From: an uncultured bacterium
Lineage (GTDB): Bacteria; Verrucomicrobiota; Verrucomicrobiia; CAIQCK01
Assembly (NCBI GenBank): GCA_903870275.1
Contig: CAIQCK010000068.1
Location: forward strand, 62,001 to 126,000
Length of the DNA stretch: 64,000 nt
Reading direction: 5' to 3'
The notes beneath the pieces are model-generated. The model was not told the DNA's origin. It did not search any database and saw only the letters and a list, made by a program, of their open reading frames with translations. This document shows positions 27,206 to 34,751 of the stretch, one piece after another. Position 1 is the first letter of the stretch, and every line of letters begins with the position of its first letter. The position numbers and the translations under genes were made by a program.

Positions 27206-27991
27206 ATGAACGTCGTTCGGAAACGATTACTCAAAACGCTGGCGGCGGTTTGGTTTGCTTGCGCGTGGCCGGTGACGGCGGCGGAGGTCTGGCCGGCGCA
27301 GACGCAGCCGCTGAACGAGACGACGTTGAAGCTGCAACTCGAAGCGCTCGACACCGCCGTCAAAAGCCTGCCGCCAAAACTTCTGCTCGCGCTCCGGTTC
27401 GAGAAGCTCTACTGGCAAATGATCTCCGGCGCGCCGCCGTCGGTGTGGCACGGGGAGTTGGAGCGCGGCGCACAACTGGCCGGCGACGATCCGGTGGCGA
27501 CCGCCGTTCGCGAACTGTCGCGGGTCTGGCTCGCGCGGGCGCAGATGCAGGAGATTGACGCGGCGTTGTTCGCCTACTACCGCAACAGCGTGGTCTTCCC
27601 GTCGTCGCTCGACGCGGTGATGAAGGACATCCCGGCGGCAGCACAAAAAGACCCGTGGGGCCAGCCGTGGGTTTACAAAGCGACGACGCCCGCCGGCCTG
27701 AAGCGGCACATCAACCAGCGTTACCAGCTCGGCCCGACGCGGTTTCCGCAGCTCGCGTCGTTCAAGGACGCGATTCGCAAGCGCACGCCGCCGGCGGCCG
27801 CGTGGAAGATTACGCCGCGCAGCATTGGCGCCGGCACGGCGCTGGAATTTCGATCCACCGGCTCCGGCGGGGAGCAATCGGTGGCGACGCTGGAACCCGG
27901 CGGCTCCGTCGGCGGCAACATGCTGGTGTTTATCGGCGACCGCTGGGCCTTGATGGCCGGGCTGGACCAGTTTTTCACGGTGAATTTCTAG
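27206..27991 (+). CDS. Exported protein with GspG-like (T2SS pseudopilin) C-terminal domain
   Basis: A 261-residue protein with a signal peptide (about 1-26, ending in VTAAE). Residues ~115-160 (AALFAYYRNSVVFPSSLDAVMKD, then AQKDPWGQPWVYK) match the pattern of the type II secretion GspG globular domain, but the prepilin leader is absent. The C-terminal part carries a glycine-rich beta segment. The ATG at 27206 follows CTCAGAG. The DUF58 gene starts 2 bp after its stop, so it is the first gene of the large DUF58/BatA/MoxR run. Function is unknown. Confidence 0.75.
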   Translation: MNVVRKRLLKTLAAVWFACAWPVTAAEVWPAQTQPLNETTLKLQLEALDTAVKSLPPKLLLALRFEKLYWQMISGAPPSVWHGELERGAQLAGDDPVATAVRELSRVWLARAQMQEIDAALFAYYRNSVVFPSSLDAVMKDIPAAAQKDPWGQPWVYKATTPAGLKRHINQRYQLGPTRFPQLASFKDAIRKRTPPAAAWKITPRSIGAGTALEFRSTGSGGEQSVATLEPGGSVGGNMLVFIGDRWALMAGLDQFFTVNF

Positions 27992-27993
27992 CC

Positions 27994-28902
27994 ATGGAAC
28001 ACGGCAGCGCCATCACGGATTTTCTGACGCCGCAGGAGATGAGCAAGCTCGACACGTTCGTGCTGCGCGCGCGCTCGGTGGTGGAAAGCTCGCGCAGCGG
28101 CATGCACAAAAGCCCGCTGAAAGGCTCCAGCGTCGAGTTCGCCGACTACCGCCAATACGTCAAGGGCGACAACCTCCGTTACATTGACTGGAAGGTGCTC
28201 GGCCGCACGGACCGCTACTACATCAAGCAGTTCGAGGAGGAGACCAGCCTCCGCGTGCAGGTCATCCTGGACAGCTCCGGCTCGATGGCGTTCCAGTCGG
28301 GCAAGCGGCCGACGAAATACGATTACGCCTGCCGCGTCGCCGCCGCGCTGGCCTACGTCACCACGCGCCAGCAGGACGGGCTGGGGTTGACGATCTACGA
28401 CAGCGAAATCCGCCAGCACGTCCCGACGCGCACCGGCACGCGGCACCTGCGGACCATCGCCGAGCGGCTCGCCGAAAACCGCCCGCGCGGCCGCACGAAA
28501 ACCGGCTACGCGCTGCACAGCCTCGCCGAGATGATCCGCCGCCGCGCGCTCATCGTGATCCTGAGCGATTTGTTCGACGAGCCGGAGGAAGTGTTCAACG
28601 CCATCGCCCACTTCAAAAAGAAAATGCACGACGTGATCGTGATGCAGATTCTCGACCCGATGGAGCTGGAGCTGGACGTGGACCGCGTGGCGGAGTTCAT
28701 TGACCTCGAGACCGACGAGCGCCTCGAACTCGACCCGCGCACGGCGCAGCTCGCCTACAAGGAGGCGATGCAGGAGTTCATCAACCACACGCGCGAGCGT
28801 TGCCAGGTGCTCAACGTGGACTACCGCCTCTGCGCGACCAACCAGACCTTCGAGGATTTCGTGCACCAATACCTCATCGAACGCCGGCAGATGTCCCTCT
28901 GA
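27994..28902 (+). CDS. DUF58 domain protein (VWA-like)
   Basis: A 302-residue cytoplasmic protein with the DUF58 hallmark VEFADYRQYVKGDNLRYIDW followed by KQFEEE, and a VWA-like domain with the MIDAS sequence DSSGSM (about residue 93). DUF58 proteins typically sit beside MoxR AAA+ ATPases and are thought to be clients or adaptors of a chaperone-like complex at the membrane. The ATG at 27994 follows the preceding gene by 2 bp, and its stop overlaps the next ATG (TGATG). Confidence 0.9.
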   Translation: MEHGSAITDFLTPQEMSKLDTFVLRARSVVESSRSGMHKSPLKGSSVEFADYRQYVKGDNLRYIDWKVLGRTDRYYIKQFEEETSLRVQVILDSSGSMAFQSGKRPTKYDYACRVAAALAYVTTRQQDGLGLTIYDSEIRQHVPTRTGTRHLRTIAERLAENRPRGRTKTGYALHSLAEMIRRRALIVILSDLFDEPEEVFNAIAHFKKKMHDVIVMQILDPMELELDVDRVAEFIDLETDERLELDPRTAQLAYKEAMQEFINHTRERCQVLNVDYRLCATNQTFEDFVHQYLIERRQMSL

Positions 28903-31115
28903 TGAGCGCGATCTTCCAGGCCATTCTCGGGAGCTTCCAGTCGCCGTGGATGCTCTGGGGACTGTTCGCGGTGGCCGCACCCGTCATTATCCATCTTCTT
29001 CAGCGCCGGCGCGTCGTGCAGATTCCGTTCAGCACGCTGCGGTTCCTGAAGGCGATCTCGGCGAAAACCACCCGCCGCTCGCGCATCGAAAACCTCCTCC
29101 TGCTCCTGCTGCGCTGCCTGATATTCGCGCTGCTGATTCTCGCCGCGGCGCGGCCGGTGATCTCCGCGAAGGCCTCGCGCTTCCTCGGCGGCAACGTCCC
29201 GCGCACGGTGGTGCTGCTGTTGGACAACTCCCTCAGCATGACCTACCGCGCCGGCGAACAGACGCGGCTGGAGCTGGCCAAGAAACAGGCCAAGGCCATC
29301 CTCGACGACCTCAAGCCCGACGACGAGGTCGCCGTCAGCGCCGTCAGCGACCACGCCGACCTTCTCATTGCCGAGCCGACGGTGAAACACGAGATGGCGC
29401 GGCAGGTCATCGAGTCCCTCCAACCGACCGAGGCGCGGACGGATTTCTCCGCCGGCTTCCGCGAGGCGCGCCGCATCGTGTTGAAATCGGAGAAGGGCAT
29501 CCGGCTCGTCTTCCTGCTCACCGACAACCAGGAAACCGGCTGGCGGTTCGACGCGAACACGGTGTTCAACGCGGACTGGAACGCGAAAAGCCCGAAGCTG
29601 ATCGTCGTGCGCACCGACGACCTCGCCGCGGTGAACGGCTCGGTGAAGAACATCGCCTTCCGCTCACAGTTCGCCACCGGCGGCTCGCTGGTGCGCGGCG
29701 TGGCCACGGTCGAGAACAGCGCCGCCGCGCCGTTGCACGACCTGCTGGAAATCCGGCTCGGCGAGGAGCGCGTCGCGCAACGGCCGGTGGACGTGGACCC
29801 GAACTCGGCGGTGGAGGTGCAGTTCGAGTTCACCGCGCCGGCGGTGCTGAGCCGCGCGCTGCAAGGCTACGGCAAGCTGCAAGGCGACAACCTGCCCGGC
29901 GACGACAAGTTTTATTTTGCGCTGCCCGTCTATAAGCCGCCGCGCGTGCTCGTGGTGCAGGCGCAACAGGGCGGCGAGGAGCGGATGCAGTCGGCGTTCT
30001 TCCTGAAAAAGGCGCTCGCCGCCGGCCTCGACGCCGCCACCGCCGCCAGCTCCGTGAACGTCATCTCCTCGGCCGACCTCGACGACAAGCCGCTCGAACC
30101 CTACTCGGCCGTGTTCCTTGTGGACCTGCCGCGCTTCAGCGACCGCGCCGTCGTGCGGCTGAACCGCTACCTCGACAACGGCCGCACCGTGGCGCTGTTC
30201 GTCGGCGACCAGTCGGGCATTGACCAGCTCAAGCGGCTGGATTTCCTGCCGGCCAAGCCGACCAAACGCTACGACCTGCCCGCCAACCGCATCGCCACGC
30301 GCGTGACCGACCCGAATCATCCGCTCTTCGCCAACGCGTGGGGTTCCGAAATGCCGTTCCCGCCCATCCCGCAGCAGAAGATGTTCGACTGGGACCTCGA
30401 CAAGGACGCGAAGGTGCTGATCACCATGGCCGGCCAGTATCCGTTCCTCATCGCGGGCGAGCGCGGCCAGGGCCGGGTGCTCGTCATCAACGCCTCGGCC
30501 GACCGGACGTGGGGCGACCTGCCGCTCTCGCCGGCGTTCCTGCCGCTGGTGCAGCAGATCGCGCGCTGGTCGGCGGAACAGGTCGCGCGGCAATCCTCGT
30601 TCCACGTCGGCGACCCCGTGCCGAGCACGCCGGGCATCCCGCGCGACCAGGCGCTGACGATCACCCTGCCGGACAACACCACCATGAACCTGCCGCCCGG
30701 CGGGCGCGCGACGCTGCTGGACCGCGCCGACCACACCGGTTTCTACACCGTCACCGCCGCGACCGACGGCGTCGTCCAGCAATTCGTCGTCAACGTCCCG
30801 CCCGACGAATCGAAGCTGCGGCCGATCGCGACCGACCAACTGGAGCGGCTGATTCCGGGCGACACCAGCCGCGATTTCGTCACCGGCCTCGACAACCTGA
30901 GGCTGTGGCTGGTGCAGAACCGCGGCCTCACCCGCCTCTGGCCGGCGATCTTGTTGTTTGCGCTGCTGGTCTTCGCGGTCGAATCGCTCCTGGCGAACCT
31001 GCTGGCCGCGAGCCGTTCCCAAGCCGAGGAGACCCACATCCGCACCGGCCGCCTCAACAAGCGCCGTCTCTTCCAACCCTTCCGCGCCGGAGGCACGGAG
31101 TCGGAAGCGGCGTGA
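28902..31115 (+). CDS. BatA-like membrane VWA protein
   Basis: A 737-residue protein opening with the Bat/aerotolerance N-terminal membrane region: a helix, then the juxtamembrane IHLLQRRRVVQIPFSTLRFL, then a second helix (LLLLLLRCLIFALLILAAARP). A VWA domain follows with MIDAS DNSLSM near residue 108. The middle holds a glutamine-amidotransferase-like fold (AVFLVDLPRFS, GRTVALFVGDQSG, GERGQGRVLVINAS) and another membrane helix near residue 690. It probably presents the VWA domain to the periplasm or membrane face in complex with DUF58 and MoxR proteins. It overlaps the DUF58 stop by 1 bp. Confidence 0.88.
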   Translation: MSAIFQAILGSFQSPWMLWGLFAVAAPVIIHLLQRRRVVQIPFSTLRFLKAISAKTTRRSRIENLLLLLLRCLIFALLILAAARPVISAKASRFLGGNVPRTVVLLLDNSLSMTYRAGEQTRLELAKKQAKAILDDLKPDDEVAVSAVSDHADLLIAEPTVKHEMARQVIESLQPTEARTDFSAGFREARRIVLKSEKGIRLVFLLTDNQETGWRFDANTVFNADWNAKSPKLIVVRTDDLAAVNGSVKNIAFRSQFATGGSLVRGVATVENSAAAPLHDLLEIRLGEERVAQRPVDVDPNSAVEVQFEFTAPAVLSRALQGYGKLQGDNLPGDDKFYFALPVYKPPRVLVVQAQQGGEERMQSAFFLKKALAAGLDAATAASSVNVISSADLDDKPLEPYSAVFLVDLPRFSDRAVVRLNRYLDNGRTVALFVGDQSGIDQLKRLDFLPAKPTKRYDLPANRIATRVTDPNHPLFANAWGSEMPFPPIPQQKMFDWDLDKDAKVLITMAGQYPFLIAGERGQGRVLVINASADRTWGDLPLSPAFLPLVQQIARWSAEQVARQSSFHVGDPVPSTPGIPRDQALTITLPDNTTMNLPPGGRATLLDRADHTGFYTVTAATDGVVQQFVVNVPPDESKLRPIATDQLERLIPGDTSRDFVTGLDNLRLWLVQNRGLTRLWPAILLFALLVFAVESLLANLLAASRSQAEETHIRTGRLNKRRLFQPFRAGGTESEAA

Positions 31116-31120
31116 GGCTG

Positions 31121-31274
31121 CCCGCGAAACACACGAAACACACGAAAAGAAAACAGGGATGAACAGGATGAGCAGGATGAAGAAACGTGGGGCGTAGAGC
31201 ATCGAGGCGCGCCATCCTGTTAATCCTGTAAATCCTGTCAGGATTTTTTAGCGTCCTTTCGCGTGTTTAGCGGG
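31121..31274. repeat. Inverted AACACACGAAA / AGGATGA repeat pair
   Basis: Left arm 31121-31181 (CCCGCGAAACACACGAAACA, then CAGGATGA steps) and right arm 31211-31274 (CATCCTGTTAATCCTG, then CGTGTTTAGCGGG) are imperfect reverse complements of the same composite unit seen at 23266-23363. It sits at the left edge of the R-M island. Confidence 0.8.
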
Positions 31275-31280
31275 CCATGA

Positions 31281-31454
31281 GCCTCCACCCGCATCGTCTT
31301 CGTGGAGGAGAATGGCCGATTGATTCTGCAACCGGTCAACCGCAAATACATCCACTCGTTCCGCGGCATCTTCAAGCTGGAGCTAGGCGGGAAATCCGCT
31401 GTGCAGGAATTGCTGGAGGATCGGGCGGCGGACCGGGCGAAGGAAGACCGCTGA
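31281..31454 (+). pseudogene. Truncated AbrB/MazE-type antitoxin remnant
   Basis: An open frame without a start codon reads RIVFVEENGRLILQPVNRKY, then IHSFRGIFKLE and ends DRAADRAKEDR-stop. This is the second half of an AbrB-fold antitoxin (VEENGRLIL strand, RG-K segment and acidic/basic tail). The N-terminal half is missing; a TGA lies directly upstream and the frame begins next to the inverted repeat. No toxin gene follows. It reads as a decayed antitoxin cut by repeat-associated rearrangement. Confidence 0.6.
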
Positions 31455-31486
31455 GCAACCGCGTCCGTCACGCTTTCTGCGCATCT

Positions 31487-31537
31487 TGACTCATAGTCCA
31501 TAGACCTTTCGCGGGTTTTGGCATGGACTATCAGTCA
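31487..31537 (+). promoter_or_regulatory. Two C-boxes controlling the R-M operon
   Basis: GACTcatAGTC at 31488-31498 and GACTatcAGTC at 31526-31536 match the GACTnnnAGTC consensus of restriction-modification controller (C) protein operators. The second ends at the base before the ATG of the XRE gene. Together they form 15-bp inverted arms (31487-31501 and 31523-31537) with one mismatch. GACC at 31503-31506, four bases after the first box, resembles a weak second half-site. The downstream mRNA may be leaderless, as for several C genes. Confidence 0.78.
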
Positions 31538-31764
31538 TGTCGAAACTCGATCCCGTTCTCTCCGCCCTCGGTCGGAATGTCCGTCGCCAGCGCGAAGCCC
31601 GCAACCTGACCCAGGAAAAACTCGCCGAACGTGCCAGCCTCGACGCGACCTACATCAGCGGCATCGAGCGCGGCCTGCGCAATCCCGGCATCAAGAACGT
31701 GGCACGACTCGCAAAGGCGCTTGGCCTGAGCTTATCCGAACTTTGTCGAGGGATCGATCTATGA
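31537..31764 (+). CDS. XRE controller protein of the R-M system
   Basis: A 75-residue protein made almost only of a helix-turn-helix (NVRRQREARNLTQEKLAERA, then SLDATYISGIERGLRNPG). This is the size and sequence style of R-M controller (C) proteins, which first activate and then repress their own operon so that methylation precedes restriction. C-box half-sites lie immediately upstream. Its stop overlaps the methyltransferase ATG by 4 bp (ATGA). Confidence 0.88.
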   Translation: MSKLDPVLSALGRNVRRQREARNLTQEKLAERASLDATYISGIERGLRNPGIKNVARLAKALGLSLSELCRGIDL

Positions 31765-33008
31765 GTCAGTCACGCAAAGCGAGCACCAAGGCGTTTATCT
31801 CAAGGAGAAGAGCCAGAACCGCTCCGGCTGTGGTGCGCGAAAGCACGGAAGACGTCTATTTGACGAACGGCTCTGAGAAAACCGTTGCGGAATTCTTTGC
31901 CGGAATCGGTCTCATGAGAATCGGCCTTGAACGCCAAGGTTGGCAAGTGAGGTTTGCGAACGACATTGATGTAGAGAAATGCGCAATGTATCGAGAGCAT
32001 TTCCGCGACACTGACGACCATTTAGTTCTTGAAGACATTCATAAACTCGATGCCGCCACCATTCCAACCGTCTCATTGGCGACAGCATCATTTCCCTGCA
32101 ATGATTTGTCATTAGCTGGAGCACGGGTGGGATTGAGTGGCAAGCAATCGTCGGCGTTCTGGGGGTTCACTCGAATTCTCCGGGACATGGACGACCGAAA
32201 ACCTCCGTTGCTCTTGATTGAAAACGTTGTTGGGTTCTTGACATCGCATGGCGGCACCGACTTCGCAAACGCTTTGGTCGCTCTGAACCGACTCGGCTAT
32301 GACGTTGACGCGTTTATCTTGGACGCGGCGCGATTCGTGCCTCAAAGCAGACAACGATTATTTGTTGTTGGCGTGCTCAATAGTGGAGACCAAGCGACTG
32401 AAACGATGCAGTTTTTTGAGAGTGACACCCGGCCAAAGGCGCTCGCCGAATTCATAGTGAACCATCCGGAGGTTCGGTGGAAAATCCGTAATCTTCCATC
32501 ACAGCCGCAACGAACGAAGATTCTGATTGATATTCTTGAGGATTTGCCAACATCAGCGCCGGAATGGTGGAGCAAGGAAAGGGCAAGTTATCTCCTGAAC
32601 CAGATGAGTCCGAAACATCGTGAAATCGCAAACCGCATGATTGCTGGCGGGGAATGGTCTTACGGAACTGTCTTTCGTCGTATCCGCAATGAGAAATCAA
32701 TGGCTGAGCTTCGAACTGATGGAATTGCGGGATGTTTGCGAACGCCGCGTGGTGGAAGCGGGCGGCAGATACTTTTCAAGGCTGGCAAAGGTCAATACTT
32801 CGTGAGGCTTCTGACCCCACGCGAATGTGCACGGCTAATGGGAGCACATAGTTTTCGGATGACGGCTTCTCTTAATCAATCACTGTTCGGTTTCGGTGAT
32901 GCGGTTTGTGTGCCCGTGATCGAGTGGATTGCGAAGAACTACCTGAACCCGGTGTTTCATGAATTGAAACTAAGACAACCCCGCCAACTCATTCCAGCTT
33001 ATGCCTAA
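31761..33008 (+). CDS. DNA (cytosine-5) methyltransferase
   Basis: A 415-residue m5C methyltransferase with ordered motifs: I (EFFAGIGLMRIGLE), IV with the catalytic cysteine (SFPCNDLSLAG), VI (LIENVVGFL), VIII (VPQSRQRLFVVG), a variable target-recognition region (about residues 215-340), and IX/X (LTPRECARLMG, QSLFGFGDAVCVPVIEW). Recognition sequence cannot be read off. Hand count of the line at 31921 gives 29 G/C of 60 (48%), well below the cluster around it (42 of 60 in the line at 35761). It is translationally coupled to the controller and overlaps the next gene by 8 bp. Confidence 0.95.
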   Translation: MSQSRKASTKAFISRRRARTAPAVVRESTEDVYLTNGSEKTVAEFFAGIGLMRIGLERQGWQVRFANDIDVEKCAMYREHFRDTDDHLVLEDIHKLDAATIPTVSLATASFPCNDLSLAGARVGLSGKQSSAFWGFTRILRDMDDRKPPLLLIENVVGFLTSHGGTDFANALVALNRLGYDVDAFILDAARFVPQSRQRLFVVGVLNSGDQATETMQFFESDTRPKALAEFIVNHPEVRWKIRNLPSQPQRTKILIDILEDLPTSAPEWWSKERASYLLNQMSPKHREIANRMIAGGEWSYGTVFRRIRNEKSMAELRTDGIAGCLRTPRGGSGRQILFKAGKGQYFVRLLTPRECARLMGAHSFRMTASLNQSLFGFGDAVCVPVIEWIAKNYLNPVFHELKLRQPRQLIPAYA

Positions 33009-33930
33009 CACATCTATTATCAACGAGGCTCTTGACGCTTGGCTGTTGACTTGCACCCGCCAAGGGAAAGTTTCGAGAAACACAGTAGCTGTCGGCATCG
33101 TGATTCTGGATCACTTGCGCGAGAAGTGTCCAGTGAGCCGGGATGATATTCTGAGTTCAGGCGGCGAGATCACTGGATCGCGAGCGAGCCTGCCCAGAAT
33201 ACTTGGCAAATACGGCATCTCTGAAAGGTATCTCAAAGAGGTCACAACTCGCCAAGCTCACCAAGACGGACAACGGCTATTGGAGGCGCTTGCGTATGGC
33301 CAGAGCCTCGCGATACTTGACGCGAAGGATCGTGAAGAAGCCATCCTTGCCGCCATAGAACGCCTTCGACAGAATGCATTTGAGTGGTTGGGCAGACAGC
33401 ACCTCCGAGTTGCCTGCGACCGGCAACATTCGCCGTCGGCGTGGGTGCATTCAATTCTACTAGAAGCAAAAGATCGTTCTGGCGGAAAAGTCGAGCAACA
33501 CCTTGTGGGTGCCAAACTCGAACAGCGACATCCGGAAGTGGAGATTTCCAACTTTCCCGGCCATGCCTCTGACGCCGCTACGGGCAGAGTCGGCGATTTT
33601 GCAGTTGGCAATACCTGCTATCACGTGACCGCCACGCCGTCGCACGGCGTGATTAAGAAGGCGGCCTCCAATTTGAGTAGCGGTCTGCACCCGATTCTTT
33701 TGGTGCCGGGCGACCAAGTTGATAAGGCACGGCATCTCGCTGAAGATCAGGGCATCGCAGAGCGGATCATGATCATCGCCATCGAAGATTTTATCGCTCT
33801 GAATATTGTCGAAATGTCGGTTGGTCAGCAGGAGCAGTTCACCGCGAACCTGAAGGCGATCATCGCAAAATACAATCGGCGGCTGGAGGAAGCCGAAACC
33901 GACATGTCACTAAAAATCGAACTCCAGTGA
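33001..33930 (+). CDS. Putative Type II restriction endonuclease (DUF4928-like)
   Basis: This 309-residue protein overlaps the methyltransferase by 8 bp. Its middle has an Asp/Glu-Lys-type nuclease pattern (SPSAWVHSILLEAKDRSGGK) and a C-terminal part with DFAVGNTCYHVTATPSHGVI, resembling the DUF4928 proteins that accompany m5C methyltransferases. Position directly after the methyltransferase and before vsr makes a restriction enzyme the best reading. The catalytic residues are not certain without alignment. Composition is lower in GC than the flanking cluster. Confidence 0.75.
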   Translation: MPNTSIINEALDAWLLTCTRQGKVSRNTVAVGIVILDHLREKCPVSRDDILSSGGEITGSRASLPRILGKYGISERYLKEVTTRQAHQDGQRLLEALAYGQSLAILDAKDREEAILAAIERLRQNAFEWLGRQHLRVACDRQHSPSAWVHSILLEAKDRSGGKVEQHLVGAKLEQRHPEVEISNFPGHASDAATGRVGDFAVGNTCYHVTATPSHGVIKKAASNLSSGLHPILLVPGDQVDKARHLAEDQGIAERIMIIAIEDFIALNIVEMSVGQQEQFTANLKAIIAKYNRRLEEAETDMSLKIELQ

Positions 33931-33961
33931 CGGCGCGGCACTCGCTGCCGGACTTCCACCG

Positions 33962-34399
33962 ATGGACACTCTCAACAAGCGCGAGCGGTCCCGAACGATG
34001 GCGGCGGTGCGTGGAAAGGACACGCGCTCTACGGAGCGAAGACTGCGAGCGAAACTGGTTGCCGCCGGCATTCGTGGTTGGCGTTGTCAGGTCGCAAACA
34101 TGGTGGGAAAGCCGGACTTCGTGTTTGCACGCAAGCGCGTCGTTGTGTTTGTGGACGGCTGCTTCTGGCATGGCTGCCCGAAATGCTATCGCCGACCTTC
34201 ATCGCGCTGCAGCTATTGGGATGCGAAAGTGGCGGCGAACAAGGCGCGGGACCGGCGGGTGACGCGGACGCTGCGGCGGATGGGCTGGCGGGTGGTGCGG
34301 ATTTGGGAACATGAGCTGGCGCGGAAGAATGAGGAGCGGCTGTTGGGGAAGCTGTCAGCGGTCAGCCGTCAGCCGTCAGCCGGAAAGCCAAAAAGCTGA
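33962..34399 (+). CDS. vsr: Very short patch repair endonuclease
   Basis: A 145-residue Vsr-type nuclease that nicks next to T:G mismatches arising from deamination of 5-methylcytosine. Signature parts are MAAVRGKDTRSTERRLRAKL, GKPDFVFARKRVVVFVDGCFWHGCPKC (catalytic Asp and zinc-ligand Cys/His) and IWEHEL. It protects the sites methylated by the neighbouring m5C enzyme. The C-terminal tail (LSAVSRQPSAGKPKS) is encoded by a GTCAGCC tandem repeat and is not part of the family's fold. Confidence 0.92.
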   Translation: MDTLNKRERSRTMAAVRGKDTRSTERRLRAKLVAAGIRGWRCQVANMVGKPDFVFARKRVVVFVDGCFWHGCPKCYRRPSSRCSYWDAKVAANKARDRRVTRTLRRMGWRVVRIWEHELARKNEERLLGKLSAVSRQPSAGKPKS

Positions 34400-34419
34400 G
34401 AGCTGAGAACTGAGAACTT
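34354..34419. repeat. GTCAGCC and GAGAACTGA tandem repeats at the end of vsr
   Basis: Four GTCAGC(C/G) units at 34354-34383 are followed by GCTGAGA-GCTGAGAACTGAGAACT at 34394-34419. They cover the last codons and stop of vsr and the adjacent spacer. Confidence 0.8.
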
Positions 34420-34751
34420 CCCAACTGGGTTGGCCGCGAATGACGCGAAGGGGCGCGAATGCGGACATCTGCGGATCACACGGAGGGGAAAACAGCGAAG
34501 GCGCGAAGACGCGAAGAAAACCTGAACTCGGTCCGGCTGACTTCGCTTCTTCCCGTCTTCCCTGTTCAATGCTCCGCGTCCTGTCCAACTGTCTGTAAGT
34601 CCCTATTTGCGTCTATTCGCGGTCTTCGCGGCTAATCCTCCCCGCTTCACGCTCCACGTTTCGTCCCCACTTCGTGGTTCCTTCCACCGCGCGCTGGACG
34701 GGGACGGGGATTGAAACTAGACTCGCGGCTGGATGAGACGCTGAGTTTGGG
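34420..34751. repeat. Gene-free stretch with GCGAA oligomer repeats
   Basis: This holds GCGAATGACGCGAAGGGGCG (34437-34456), GCGAAGGCGCGAAGACGCGA (34495-34514) and CGCTTCACGCTCCACG (34651-34666). No gene or promoter could be supported. It forms the right edge of the R-M island. Confidence 0.65.

Noticed and set aside
31121-34751. Prophage or transposon carrying the R-M genes
   Set aside because: No integrase, transposase, phage structural gene or target-site duplication could be seen; only repeats mark the edges.
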